From the NCBI GenBank assembly GCA_964036195.1, contig OZ038452.1:12332704-12396703 (forward strand): a stretch of DNA of 64,000 nucleotides. The letters are read 5' to 3'. The number at the start of each line of letters is the position of its first letter. The first letter of the stretch is position 1. A program made the translations under genes and the position numbers. This stretch comes from Sphaerolaimus hirsutus (lineage: Eukaryota > Nematoda > Chromadorea > Monhysterida > Sphaerolaimidae). Below the pieces are notes generated by a model that was given only the letters and a program-made list of their open reading frames with translations, did no database searches and was not told where the DNA came from. Of the stretch, positions 22,601-37,600 are shown piece by piece.

Positions 22601-25600
22601 CACTTTTATGAAGCAATTACAATGATTACAAATGAAAGATAAAATATTTAATTTACTACAATGTCCATAGCCACTATTGTCTACTGATCGGAGTCGTTGC
22701 TGTACAGAGAATGGAACTATCTCTGTCATAAACTGACAACAAATTTTGAACAAAAAAGTAAGATAAATACAGGGGTGGGCATCTTCAGTTACCGCTGGAA
22801 AAACGCGATAGCTTGAGCTACAGTTGAGCTATCACAATGAAATTTTAACACAATAGAGTAGACTCCATAGGACACCTATGCTGAAGTTTGCAACCCAAAC
22901 GGCCACAGTTTGGAGGAGTTGTGGAACACACAGCAATGGCACCGCACCAGCACCGGTGCTGGTGACCTTCGGTGCCCAGCACCGGGGCACCGGTGCCCCG
23001 GTGCCTTTACATCACTAGCTGCCAGTCCCAGATCCTGTCATATGTCATGCAAAGAGTCAAAAGTCATGTTAAAATGTCCCTGAAAGTGGCAAATGTCGGC
23101 ATATCGCATTAAGGGGGCACTCCCAGACCCTGTAAAATGCCCTGTAAAAGGTCAAATGTCTTTGCCGTTGATGGTTTGGGGTGCACGCACGGTGATTTTT
23201 CACACGCACACAGCATTCCGAATTTTTCAGGATGCCGCTCGGCAGTTGGAAGCGGCTAACTCGAAGTTGGCTCAACTAGCCAGCGAAGTGGATGACACTG
23301 TGAATGTGAGCCGACCATGCTGCGACGAGATTGCGCACCGCATTAGAAGGATCCAGGTTTGTGCCATAATGGCCCCGCACGCGCTAGTTGACATCGACAC
23401 CAAATGTCAACTGGTTCACAGCCGAATTCAAGGCTTGCATTCGAACGTCGTTCGTCGGCTCGTGAGCAAGCTTTATATTGGGATGGGAACCAGTTGACAT
23501 TTGCGGTGTCGATGTCAACTAGCGTGGCCCTATGTGCTCTCTTTTATTTTTGTTAATTTATTTTCGGATTGGAGACTGGAGAGTTGTCCTATTTTTTGGT
23601 AGTTTTAACTGCAATTGCATCGTGTTCAGAGACATAAAGCGATGTTCACTATTCCGATATTTCGGCAGCACATTTTTGAGGTGTCGTGTTCAAGGGGATT
23701 ATTATTTCCACAGAAATTTTATGAAATTCATTTACCTATCTATGCATTATTTGTATTTCCTTTTGTTTTTAGCGTACTCAGATCAGAAGTCCGAAGTAAA
23801 AGAAATCAACAATAGCAGGGATGTATAAGCGCGTTAATTCGGGGTGGGGGGGTTAATTCGATGGAGTTTCTCGAGGAAATACGGTATACAAACGTGCTTG
23901 CCACCTTGCAGGAGCTGCGTGCGCTCGTCCAGGACATCGGGAACAAATGGCCCGCTGCCACCAACTTGGCAATGACCCAGGGCAAATTGGGCCGGGCCCG
24001 GCGTCAACTGGAAAATTCATTACAGTTCGCCGAGGGCTGGGTTCAGTTTGAAAATGACGCCGCCAAGGATAAGGATACCCTGGCCAAAATAGAAGAGCGT
24101 GTCAGTTACTTTTCGTTTTGATTTTTTTCGATCGGTTGCTTATATTTACCGGTTTGCAGTTTTTAAACAATATAGGTAGGGAAACTATAAATCAGGTGCC
24201 AAATCATCCCGTAGGCCTTAAAATGGCGCCAACATGGTCTCAACGTGAAATTTTCCGAAACAGTAAAATAAATAAGTGTAAAGTAAAAAGTGTAAACACT
24301 TTGCTGGGTAAATCTTTACATTTCCTGGGATTCAATTTTCCTGACCCGTTTGCTTTCTATTGTTGAGGCTTGTGATGGAATGTCGCCAGGGTGCTGATGC
24401 GATTTTTATGTGGCACTCTTGGCGCCTGTAGCGCAGTCCCGAAATAGCGCCAGAATGGCGCCAACACGGTATTATGGTGAGGTCATCGAAAAAACTAAAA
24501 CGTAAAGAAATGCACGTCAAAAAATCGTCTTTCGGCTGAAAAATCGCGATATTGTCAATCTGACATAATAATCAGAATCTGCTGTTTTTGACTGTAACCG
24601 TGGCACCATTTTTCTGTGGTGTTGTTTGTCGCGCTTCTGGCGCTTTTCATCACACGTTGAGACTAGGTAGTGACTTTATTTCTCCATAAAAAGCCACAAA
24701 TATGGCATGAATATGACAGTTTTTGTCAACTTCCACCCGCCCAAACGACAGGTGGAGCGCTGCGATGGCGACCTGCCGCAGCGGCTGCAGCGCCTGGAGG
24801 CCATCGTGAGCAGGGCGGAGGGACTTGGCCCACTGCCAGCCGGCCTACGCGCAGCGGACACCTGCGCCAACATGCACGCCGTGGTGGCCGGGCTGAAGGG
24901 AAAGCGCGACCAGCTGGCGAAGAATTTTAGCCTGTTTGTCCCGCTGCCATTTTGGTGGATTTCTGCAAGCCTGGTGTTACTCCAATACACTGTAAAGTGA
25001 CCTGTAGAATGTCAAATGTCATGCGAAGTGCCTAAAGTCATGTAAAATACCCTGCAAAATGGCAAACATGTTTGATTACTCAACGTTTGCATTTTGCATG
25101 ACTTTTCACACGACATTTGACATTTGACACTTGACAGGGTGCGGGACTGCCACCTGCCTACCTTACGTTCTAATTGGGTGTGTATTGTACATGTAAATTT
25201 GCATTTCAGCAAGCTGGGGGCCAGCGATCAGGGTCAGAACGCGGCCGGCCCGGAACCCATGGAAATTGATGAGGGGCCGTCGGGCACGTTGTCGGGCACG
25301 CCCGCCGCCCAGTCCCAATCCCGCCGCCGCAAGCGCCCCACACAGGACACCGCCCAGGACCACATTGAGAAGGTGCCTTTGATGCCTTTTACAAGCGATT
25401 ATTGACATGTATTGGCAAATTAGTTTACCTACCAACTGCCATATTTTCTCGAAATAACCCCTGGAATTACCCCCTTCGAAATACCACCAGGTCTGAACGA
25501 GCTTAGCTAAAAATACCCCCCTCGAAGTACCCCCCGTCTGGAATAAAGGAGCTCTTATATGCAACGTACACGAGTGATAACTTGCTGCCAATTTGCATCG

Positions 25601-28600
25601 CAGCTTTTATAGACACACATAGGGTTGGAAAAAAATTTTTTACGCTTTGATTTAAAAAATGCTGTTTTTTAAATTGATTTTTTTTTCAAAAATTAAAAAA
25701 AATTTTAAATCGTCCAAAATGTGTATATTTAGTGTTAGACAATGTATTGTTATGACTATTGTGGTCATATTATGATTGTGGAGTCATGGGATAGCATTAT
25801 AAGCAGTGATTTCTTTCAAAAATATCCATTTTATGACGACTTGTTGCATATACCGCCTTTTATTGAACGTTTGTGACTTAAAGCGAAGTTCAGCATGGAA
25901 TAGTGCTTAAATAAGGTTGTAAAGAGGAGGCTAATACATTGACAGTGATGTTTCACACCGTAGAAGTATGTGGGAGCACATTGGCTGGATACTATATATT
26001 ACACTTGCATATCACGGCTTATTATTACATGGTAGCATGAAAAAATGGAAGCTTTTACACTAAAAATGCTTCAAAACCCATGAAAATGTATGTATGTGAA
26101 TTTGCACGCTTGCGCGCAAAAAAATTGCAAAATACCTAGTGCATGTCTACCGAAAATTTTGCCTTTTGATTAAAAAAAAATTAAAATCAGTTTCCAGCCT
26201 TTTTTAAAAAATCTGAATTTTATCTCCACCTATACAATTGCGAAAGAACTGCACGCTAAGCATGCTTCAATGCAAAAGATAGGAGGCACAATCACAGGCC
26301 TCATTGTGCCCGATTCGTGTGTGTTTTTGCACACAATGCAGTCACTATTTATTAGTACAAATGCCCTTTACAAACACGATCCACAATCTTGACAAACAGG
26401 GTTAGTAGATGGCAAAGTTGCTTCCCAAGAATGCAATTGCACATGTATAGGGGGTTGACTTGAGTTTTTAGAGGCTGAGTTTACAATTCAGGGTTGAGTT
26501 GCTGGGTGTTGATAAATTAGGGTTGAGTTGACAGAAGTTTAAAGATAAGGGGCTGTTGACACAAGTTTAAAAATTAGAGGCTGAGTTTATGGGAGTTGAG
26601 TTGATGGGTGTTTGCCAAATTAGGGGCTGAGTTTATGGGAGTTAACAATAACATTACCATAATCCTTAAGTGAGGCCCCCGGGGCTAAAAAATATAAATT
26701 GTGATATAATGCATTTGTGGGTTACTGATTACAATGATTTGAAATATGCACTCCATTCTGACAGTACATTACGATAACCCTGAAATTGAACCCAAAATGG
26801 GGCCAAAATTATCAAATTGTGAAATGATGCATTGTGGGTTTCTAATTGCACTGATTTGATATATAATGCACTCCATTTTGACACTACATTACCATAACCC
26901 TGAAAATGAACCACTGGGGCCAAAAACTTTCAATTTGTGAAATGATGCATTTTTGGGTTTCTGGTTGCACTGATTTCAAATTTAGGTTTCTGATTGCACT
27001 GATTTGATATATGCACTCCATTGACACTACATTACCATAACCCGAAAAATGAACCCATGGGGTTAAATACTTTCAATTTGAGAAATGATGCATTTTCGGG
27101 TTTCTGATTGCACTCATCTGAAATATGCACTTCATTTTGACACTACATTACCATAACCCTAAAATGAACCCCCTGGACCAAAAACTTTCAAATCATAAAA
27201 TGATGGATTTGTGAGTTTCTGAGTGTAGTGATTTCAAATATGCCCAGGGCTTAAAAAATTAGAAATTGTGAAATGATTCAATGTGGGTTTCTAATTGCAC
27301 TGATTTGAAATATGCACTCCGTTTTGACACTACATAACCCTGAAAACTACATAACCATAACCCTGAAAATGAACCTCTGGAGCCAAAAACTTTCAATTTG
27401 TGAAATCATTCATTTTTGGGTTTCTGATTGCACTGATTTCAAATTTGGGTCTATGATTGCACCAATTTGATATATGCACTCCATTTTGACACTACATTAC
27501 CATAACCCTAAAAATGAACCCATGGGGCCAAATACTTTCAATTTGAGAAATGATGCATTTTCGGGTTTCTGATAGCACTCATTTGAAATATGCACTTCAT
27601 TTTGACACTACATTACCATAACCCTAAAAATGAACCCCCTGGGCCAAAAACTTTCAATTTGAGAAATGATGCATTTTTGGGTTTCTGATAGCACTCATTT
27701 GAAATATGCACTTCATTTTGACACTACATTACCATAACCCTAAAAATGAACCCCCTGGGCCAAAAACTTTCAAACCATAAAATGATGGATTTGTGGGTTT
27801 CAGAGTGTAGCTATTTCAAATATGCCCAGGGCTTAAAAAATTAGAAATTGTGAAATGATTCGATGTGGGTTTCTAATTGCACTGATTTGAAATATGCAAT
27901 CCATTTTGACACTACATAACCCTGAAAACTACATAACCATAACCCTGAAAATGAACCTCTGGAGCCAAAAACTTTCAATTTGTGAAATCATTCATTTTCA
28001 GGTTTCTGATTGCACTCATTTGAAATATGCACTTCATTTTGACACTACATTACCATAACCATAAAAATGAACCCCCTAAGCCAAAAACTTTCAAATCATA
28101 AAATGATGCATTTGTGGGTTTCTGATTGTAGCGATTTCAAATATGCACTCCATTTTGACACTACATTACTAAATCTCTGAAATTGAACCCCTAGACCCAA
28201 AAATTTCTAATTGTAAAATGATGCATTTTGCAGGTTTCTTATTGCACTGATTTGAAATGACTCAATTTCAACTCTACATTACTGTAAGCCTTAAATTGAA
28301 CCCATGGGGCTAATAAATTAGAAATTGTGAAATGATGCATTTGTGGCTTTTTGATTGCCTTGATTTGAAATATGCACTTCATTTTGACACTACATTACCA
28401 TAACCCTGAAAATGAACCCCCAGGGCCAAAAATTTTCAAATCATAAAATGATGTGTTTGTGGGTTTCTGATTGTAGCGATTTCAAATATGCACTCCATTT
28501 TGACACCATTTGACTAAAACCCTGATAATGAACCCCTGGGCACAAAAACTTTCAATTTGTGAAATGATGCGTTTGTGGGTTTTTTATTGCAGTGATTTGA

Positions 28601-31600
28601 GATGTGCACTCCATTTCTACTCTACATTACCATAACCTTTTAAGTCTAACCCTTGGGGCTAAAAAATTGAAAATTGTGAATTGATGCATTTGTGGATTGA
28701 TGATAGTGATTTTTTGAAATATTCATACCATTTTCACACTACATTACCATAAACCTGAAAATGAGTTTACGGGAGTTTCCAAATAAGGGGCTGAGTTTAT
28801 GGGAGTTTCCAAATTAGGGGCTGATTTTAAGGGAGTTTCCAAATTAGGGGCTGAGTTTATGGGAGTTTCTAAATTAGGGGCTGAGTTTATTGGAGTATCC
28901 AAATTAGGGCTGAGTTTACAGCAGTTTCCAAATTATGGGTTGAGTTTACAGGAGTTTCCAAAATTGGGGGCTGAGTTTATGGGAGTTTTCAAATTAGAGG
29001 CTGAGTTTATGGGAGCTTACAAATAAGTGGCTGAGTTTATGGGAGTTTGCAAGTTAGGGGCTGAGTTTACGAGAGTTTGCAAGTTAGGGGCTGAGTTTAT
29101 AGGAGTTTCCAAATTAGGGGCTGAGTTTACAGGAGTTTTCAAACTAGGGGCTGTGTTTACAGGATTTAGAGGGGGTCCCCATGGGGTGCCATTTTTGGGG
29201 GGTCTCCATGGGGTGCCATTTTCTGTAGGTACATATGGGGGTGCCATTTCAAGGGGGTCCACATAGGGTGCCATTTTTTGGGTGGTCCCCAGGTGTGCCA
29301 TTTTTTGGTGGTCCTCAGGGGGGTGCTATATTTTTTTTGCAGGGGGGTCCTAAGGGGGTGCCATTTTGGGGTGGTCCCCAGGGGGTGCCATTTTTGGAGA
29401 GTTCCCAGGGGGAGCCAACTTTGGGTGGGTCCCCAGAGGTGCCATTTTTGTGGGGGTTCCTAGGGGGTGCCATGTTTGGGGGGTCCCCAGGGGGTGCTAT
29501 TTTGGGGGGTCCCAAGGAGGTGCCATTTTTGGGGGGTCCCTAAGGGGTGCCATTTTTCGGTGGTCCTCAGGGGGTGCCATATTTGTGGGGCCCTAGGGGG
29601 TCTCATTTTTGGGCGGTTCCCAGGGGCTGCCACTTTTGGGGGGTTCCCCGGGGGGTGCCATTTGGAGGGGGGCCCCCATTGGGGTGTCAGTTTTTGCAAG
29701 CCTCTGAGTAGTGGGTACCTATAGCAGGATTCTCTCCAACCTTCAGTTGGGTTTTGTGGTTCTCTACAATTAATACCACAAGGATTTACAAACACAAAAA
29801 GAACAGCAAAGCACAAATGTAACCAATTGAAGATTACAACAAAGTTTGACACCTTGCAAAAACCACACTATCATATCACAAAACCTATACCACACAGAAT
29901 GCACACTGCACACCATCATACCAAATCGCAAACTGTCCACATTTTACTACCGAGTTTCATGCCCAACCATTTTACAGTTAACAGTTTTACATTTTACCAA
30001 CCAAGTTTACAAAAATCCATTCTAAAACATTGCATCTTTGGTATTGGTCTTGTTATTGTTGCTACATTACATACTGCATTTCAAAACACATGCCTAGCAT
30101 GTGGGCAAACTTAACTAAAGTATCATATTTTCTCCAATGGTATTAATTGTAGAGAACCACAAAACCCGACCGAAGGTCGGAGAGAATCCTGCTAGTTTTA
30201 TACAATCAGATAAAAAAATCAAGTGCCAACCCTATATACCTACACATAAATATATCTAAATATACATTGTTTGGTCACGCTTATTACCAGTTTGAGGAAT
30301 GTAAAAGCCCATACTTTACTACGATCATTCATGAAAAGTTCTGGCTAAATAATATCCTCCCTCGAATTACCCCTCCAAATTTGCTGGTGAAATAATAACC
30401 CCCTGGGGGTATTTCGATGAAATACGGTAATAAAATTAGTTCAAGGTCAGGTGACATGTAAAATGCGTCGAGGACAGTCCTGTACATGTTAGGCAGCGTT
30501 TACACGGTTTTCTGTGACGACAAAAAATGCGATTTTTCAACCATTTTTGTGGAATGAACGTGAAAATTTTTTTACATGTGCAATGCCTCGATCGATCATG
30601 ATTGTATGAGCTTCATGAGGCAAAAATCAAGTTCCATAGATTCCGCAATCACGCACACTCGATCACACTTTTTCTGGTTGTCGGCGGTTGTCGCCATATT
30701 TGTTCTACACGGCCTCGCTAACGAGGCCGCGTAGAACAAATCCTCCGACAACCTCCGACAACAACAAAATTTTTTTATGTAGTGTGCGCTTTTACGTAAT
30801 CTATAAAACTTGATTATTGTTTCATGCAGTGAGGCTGATCAAATCATGATCTATCGAGGCGTCTCATCTATCTACTAATAGATTTTCACCAAAAAAAAAA
30901 CGGTTGAAAAATCGAACTTTTTGTCGTCACAAAAAAAACGTGTAAACGCTGCCTTAGCTGTCAATTGCCACGTCATCTAATGTCTGATAATGCTTTTTTG
31001 CATCATCAAAAATGCACATCAAAGATAATGCAGTTTACTAGTAAAATGAAATTTTACAAGACAAGATTTTTCAATTTTGTGACATTTTACGGGGTGCAGG
31101 ACTGGCACGCGGTGCCTTGAATGTGTGTACCGTAAATCACTAAATTAGCTCCAACGGGAGTTAGCACTTAGCACTTTTATTGTCACTTGGTGCGCTTGGT
31201 AAAGTGGCGCCAGTAGCGCAACAGCATGAGGGTAAGCAATTGAAGCGACGCGAACGCAGAGGCGCCACACTTCGTTGGAGGGGGTGGCATCACCGCTGGA
31301 GGCCATGCCTTCGGGCGTCGACTCGCCCCTGCTCACCTCGCCCGTTGTGGACGCGCCGCCGCACCAGCAACAGCACGAGCAACGGCAGCCGCCGCTTGAC
31401 AACGACCAGCGCCGCGACTGGATGCTGGAGCGCTTGCAGCTGGTTGGTGCCCCCCGCGGCCACTTCCACTCCCATACCCTGTAAAATGTCAATTTGAAAA
31501 TGACAAGTAAATAAATAAAGAATTTTTGACATTTTACAGGAAATTTTACATGATTTTTGAGATTCATGCCTTCAATGACATTTGACAGTTGATGGGACAT

Positions 31601-34600
31601 TTTACAGGGCATTTGTAAAGGGTTTCTTCTGACAGCAGAGTTGAGAGTGGGTATTTGAGGAGTTTGATTCCGAAACCCGTTATCTGCACGTTTTTGGGTT
31701 TTTAGAAAATCGCATTTGAAACTTTGACATTGGCCCGCGCGGGCATGCTTCAAGTGACAACGCTTGCCCAAAACTTTTTGAAAAGTTCATGAATTTCTCT
31801 ACATTTTCCATATTTACAACCCTCTGGCCGGGGTATATACCTAGAGTTATGATGATTTGTTTGACCTCACATCAGCATAAATGCACGCAGATAACGGGTT
31901 TCGGGCGCAAACTTTCACCTGAGTGCCAATAGCCACATGTAGATAACGAGTTTCGGGTGCAAACTTTCAACTGAATTTTATGGAGTGGCACTAGGGGCAC
32001 CAAACTTGCGCCATTTGTATAGAGTGGTGCTAGGGGCACCAAAATGGTGCCATTTTTAGGGAGTGGTGCCAGGGGCACCAAAATAGTGCCATTTTTAGGG
32101 AGTGGTGCTAGGGGCACCAAAATAGTGCCATTTGTATTGAGTGGTGCTAGGGGCACCACAATAGTGCCATTTTTATAGAGTGGTGCTAGGGGCACCAAAA
32201 TAGTGCCATTTTTATAGAGTGGTGCTAGGGGCACCAAAATGGTGCCCTTTTTATAGAGTGGTGCTAGGGCGCCAAAATAGTGCCATTTTTAGGGAGTGGT
32301 GCTAGGGGCACCAAAATAGTGCCATTTTTATAGAGTGGTGCTAGGGGCACACAAAATAGTGCCATTTTTATGGAGTGGCATTAGGGGCACCAAAATAGCG
32401 CCATAATCATTGAAATGGTGCTAGGGGCACCACAATAGTGCCATTTTTATAGAGTGGTGCTAGGGGCACCAAAATAGTGCCATTTTTATAGAGTGGTGCT
32501 AGGGGCACCAAAATGGTGCCCTTTTTATAGAGTGGTGCTAGGGCGCCAAAATAGTGCCATTTTTAGGGAGTGGTGCTAGGGGCACCAAAATAGTGCCATT
32601 TGTATTGAGTGGTGCTAGGGGCACCAAAATAGTGCCATTTTTATAGAGTGGTGCTAGGGGCACCAAAATAGTGTCATTTTTATAGAGTGGTGCTAGGGGC
32701 ACCAAAATAGTGCCATTTTTATAGAGTGGTGCTAGAGGCACACAAAATAGTGCCATTTTTATGGAGTGGCATTAGGGGCACCAAAATAGCGCCATAATCA
32801 TTGAAATGGTGCTAGGGGTGACAAAAAAGTGCCATTTTTATGGTGTGGTTAGGGGCACCAAAATAGCGCCATTTCTATGGAGTGGTGCTAGGGGCACCAA
32901 AATAGTGCCATTTTTATGGAATGGTTCTAGGGGCACCAAAATAGTGACATTTTTAATGGAGTGGCATTAGGGGCACCAAAATAGTGCCATTTTTATGGAG
33001 TGGCATTAGGGGTACCAAAATCACGCCATTTTCATGGAATGGTGCTAGGGGCGCCAAAATCACGCCATTTTCATGGAGTGGCATTAGGGGCACCAAAATA
33101 GTGCCATTTTTATGGAGTGGTGCTAGAGGCACCAAAATAGTGCCATTTTTATGGAGTGGCATTAGGGGCACCAAAATAGTGCCATTTTTATGGAGTGGCA
33201 TTGGGGCACCAAAATAGTGCCATTTTTATGTAGTGGTCCAAGGGGCACCAACATAGTGCCATTTTTATGGAGTGGTTCTAGGGTCACCAAAATAGTGCCA
33301 TTTTTATGGAGTGGTGCTAGGGGCACCAGAATAGTGCCATTTTTATGGAGTGGCATTAGGGGCACGAAAATAGTGCCATTTTTATGGAGTGGTCCAAGGG
33401 GCACCAACATAGTGCCATTTTTATGGAGTGGTGCTAGGGGCACCAAAATAGTGCCATTTTTATGGAGTGGTGCTAGGGGCACCAAAATAGTGCCATTTTT
33501 ATGGAGTGGCATTAGGGGCACCAAAATAGTGCCCTTTTTATGGAGTGGCATTAGGGGCACCAAAATAGTGCCATTTTTATGGAGTGGTGCTAGAGGCACC
33601 AAAATAGTGCCATTTTTATGGAGTGGCATTAGGGGCACCAAAATAGTGCCATTTTTATGGAGTGGCATTGGGGCACCAAAATAGTGCCATTTTTATGTAG
33701 TGGTCCAAGGGGCACCAACATAGTGCCATTTTTATGGAGTGGTTCTAGGGGCACCAAAATAGTGCCATTTTTATGGAGTGGTGCTAAGGGCACCAAAATC
33801 ACGCCATTTTCATGGAATGATGCTAGGGGCACCAAAATAGTGCCATTTTTATGTAGTGCAAGGGGCACCAAAATAGTGCCATTTTTATGGAGTGGTGCTA
33901 GGGGCACCAAAATAGTGCCATCTTTATGGAGTGGTGCTAGAGGCACCAAAATAGTGCCATTTTTATGGAGTGGTGCTAGGGGTGCCAAAACAGTGCCATT
34001 TTTATGGAGTGGCATTAGGGGCACCAAAATAGTGCCCTTTTTATGGAGTGGCATTAGGGGCACCAAAATAGTGCCATTTTTATGGAGTGGTGCTAGAGGC
34101 ACCAAAATAGTGCCATTTTTATGGAGTGGCATTAGGGGCACCAAAATAGTGCCATTTTTATGGAGTGGCATTGGGGCACCAAAATAGTGCCATTTTTATG
34201 TAGTGGTCCAAGGGGCACCAACATAGTGCCATTTTTATGGAGTGGTTCTAGGGGCACCAAAATAGTGCCATTTTTATGGAGTGGTGCTAAGGGCACCAAA
34301 ATCACGCCATTTTCATGGAATGATGCTAGGGGCACCAAAATAGTGCCATTTTTATGTAGTGCAAGGGGCACCAAAATAGTGCCATTTTTATGGAGTGGTG
34401 CTAGGGGCACCAAAATAGTGCCATCTTTATGGAGTGGTGCTAGAGGCACCAAAATAGTGCCATTTTTATGGAGTGGTGCTAGGGGTGCCAAAACAGTGCC
34501 ATTTTTATGGAGTGGTGCTAGGGGCACCAAAATAGTGCCCTTTTTATGGAGTGGCATTAGGGGCACCAAAATAGTGCCCTTTTTATGGAGTGGCATTAGG

Positions 34601-37600
34601 GGCACCAAAATAGTGCCATTTTTATGGAGTGGTGCTAGGGGAGCCAAAATAGCACCATTTGTATGGAGTGGTGCTAGGGGCACCAAAATAATGACATTTT
34701 TTATGGAGTGGCATTAGGGGCACCAAACTCACACCATTTTTATTGTGGTGCTAGGGGCACCAAACTCATGCCATTTTCAAGGAGTTCAATGTTGATGCAT
34801 TCAACTTTTAAAATTGTACTTTATGTCAGGTAAGGCTTGCATCACAGTGGGTGAAAAAAGCATAAACGAAACAGAAATCAAAAATGACTCAAAATCACCT
34901 AAAACAGAATGTCTAAACATGAAGAACAAACAACAAACTGTGAGTAATGCAAATGTAATGGAATATACACATCTATGACTACACATTGCAACACACAATG
35001 ATTATTATGATCTGGCAAAATGTCTTTAATCCTTTTTCTACATGCCTTCTTGGATTCGGTCATTTTACATTTTTATTTTATTCTATTTTACTGTTTTTTT
35101 AAATCATTTTTAATGTTCTTTGTGTGATTTTTGTCATTTTACAGAATCTTTTATATTTCTTTTTGACATTTCACAGGGAATTAGTCATTTTACAGTGATT
35201 TTTCTGAGTCTGGAAATGGGATTTTTAACGGGTGACCCCAATGCAAAAATGCAAATTTTGGATCTGGTAAACTTTTAACATTTTAATCACATGTGAACAT
35301 GCAAATGAACAAAAAAACATCGTGGTGCAAATGAAAATTGGCAATTACAGTCTCTATAGCACCATTTCATAAGAATAGCACCATTCCACATGAATGCCAC
35401 AACTTTGGTATCTGTAGCAACATTCTATGACAATAGCACAATTTTCATGCCCCTAATGCCACTCCATAAAGATGGCACTATTTTGGCGCCCCTAGCACCA
35501 TTCCATGAAAATGGCATGATTTTGGTGCCCCTAGCACCACTCCATAAAAATGGCACTATTTTGGCGCCCCTAGCACCATTCCATGAAAATGGCACTATTT
35601 TGGTGCCCCTAATGCCACTCCATAAAAATGGCACTATTTTGGCGCCCCTAGCACCATTCCATCAAAATGGCACTATTTTGGTGCCCCTAGCACCACTCCA
35701 TAAAAATGGCACTATTTTGGCGCCCCTAGCACCATTCCATGAAAATGGCACTATTTTGGTGCCCCTAATGCCACTCCATAAAAATGGCACTATTTTGGCG
35801 CCCCTAGCACCATTCCATCAAAATGGCATGATTTTGGTGCCCCTAGCACCACTCCATGAAAATGGCACTATTTTGGTGCCCCTAGCACCATTCCATGAAA
35901 ATGGCGTGATTTTGGTGCCCCTAGCACCACTCCATGAAAATGGCACTATTTTGGTGCCCCTAGCACCATTCCATGAAAATGGCGTGATTTTGGTGCCCCT
36001 AGCACCACTCCATAAAAATGGCACTATTTTGGCGCCCCTAGCACCATTCCATGAAGATGGCACTATTTTGGTGCCCCTAATGCCACTCCATAAAAATGGC
36101 ACTATTTTGGTGCCCCTAGCACCATTCCATGAAAATGGCGTAATTTTGGTGCCCCTAGCACCACTCCATAAAAATGGCACTATTTTGGCGCCCCTAGCAC
36201 CATTCCATCAAAATGGCATAATTTTGGTGCCCCTAGCACCATTCCATGAAAATGGCACTATTTTGGTGCCCCTAGCACCATTCCATGAAAATGGCATGAT
36301 TTTGGTGCCCCTAGCACCACTCCATGAAAATGGCACTATTTTGGTGCCCCTAGCACCATTCCATGAAAATCGCGTGATTTTGGTGCCCCTAGCACCACTC
36401 CATAAAAATGGCACTATTTTGGCGCCCCTAGCACCATTCCATCAAAATGGCATGATTTTGGTGCCCCTAGCACCACTCCATAAAAATGGCACTATTTTGG
36501 CGCCCCTAGCACCATTCCATGAAAATGGCACTATTTTGGTGCCCCTAATGCCACTCCATAAAAATGGCACTATTTTGGCGCCCCTAGCACCATTCCATCA
36601 AAATGGCATGATTTTGGTGCCCCTAGCACCATTCCATGAAAATGGCACTATTTTGGTGCCCCTAGCACCATTCCATGAAAATGGCACTATTTTGGTGCCC
36701 CTAGCACCACTCCATAAAAATGGCACTATTTTGGCGCCCCTAGCACCATTCCATGAAAATGGCACTATTTTGGTGCCCCTAATGCCACTCCATAAAAATG
36801 GCACTATTTTGGCGCCCCTAGCACCATTCCATCAAAATGGCATGATTTTGGTGCCCCTAGCACCACTCCATGAAAATGGCACTATTTTGGTGCCCCTAGC
36901 ACCATTCCATGAAAATGGCGTGATTTTGGTGCCCCTAGCACCACTCCATGAAAATGGCACTATTTTGGTGCCCCTAGCACCATTCCATGAAAATGGCGTG
37001 ATTTTGGTGCCCCTAGCACCACTCCATAAAAATGGCACTATTTTGGCGCCCCTAGCACCATTCCATGAAAATGGCACTATTTTGGTGCCCCTAGCACCAC
37101 TCCATAAAAATGGCACTATTTTGGCGCCCCTAGCACCATTCCATGAAAATGGCACTATTTTGGTGCCCCTAATGCCACTCCATAAAAATGGCACTATTTT
37201 GGTGCCCCTAGCACCATTCCATCAAAATGGCATGATTTTGGTGCCCCTAGCACCACTCCATGAAAATGGCACTATTTTGGTGCCCCTAGCACCATTCCAT
37301 GAAAATGGCGTGATTTTGGTGCCCCTAGCACCACTCCATAAAAATGGCACTATTTTGGCGCCCCTAGCACCATTCCATCAAAATGGCATGATTTTGGTGC
37401 CCCTAGCACCACTCCATAAAAATGGCACTATTTTGGCGCCCCTAGCACCATTCCATGAAAATGGCACTATTTTGGTGCCCCTAATGCCACTCCATAAAAA
37501 TGGCACTATTTTGGCGCCCCTAGCACCATTCCATCAAAATGGCATGATTTTGGTGCCCCTAGCACCACTCCATGAAAATGGCACTATTTTGGTGCCCCTA

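Larger units (their letters stand above)
26448..30195 (+). mobile_element. Helitron-like block with tandem arrays and CTAG 3' end
   Basis: The right terminus carries the hairpin CCGACC-GAA-GGTCGG (30166-30180), 11 bases, then CTAG (30192-30195) followed by T. This is the standard layout of a Helitron 3' end. An identical terminus at 60366-60395 is also preceded by the same 117-bp satellite, so the satellite belongs to the element. The 5' end is not defined, and no Rep/helicase is encoded. Confidence 0.65.

Noticed and set aside
28799..29852. Glycine- or proline-rich proteins on either strand
   Set aside because: They are translations of 30-bp minisatellites. Units differ by indels and there is no start or splice context.
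31145..31771. 208-codon minus-strand frame
   Set aside because: It is the antisense of the GC-rich exon 31260-31442 plus introner sequence, and the exon fits the + strand gene by phase.
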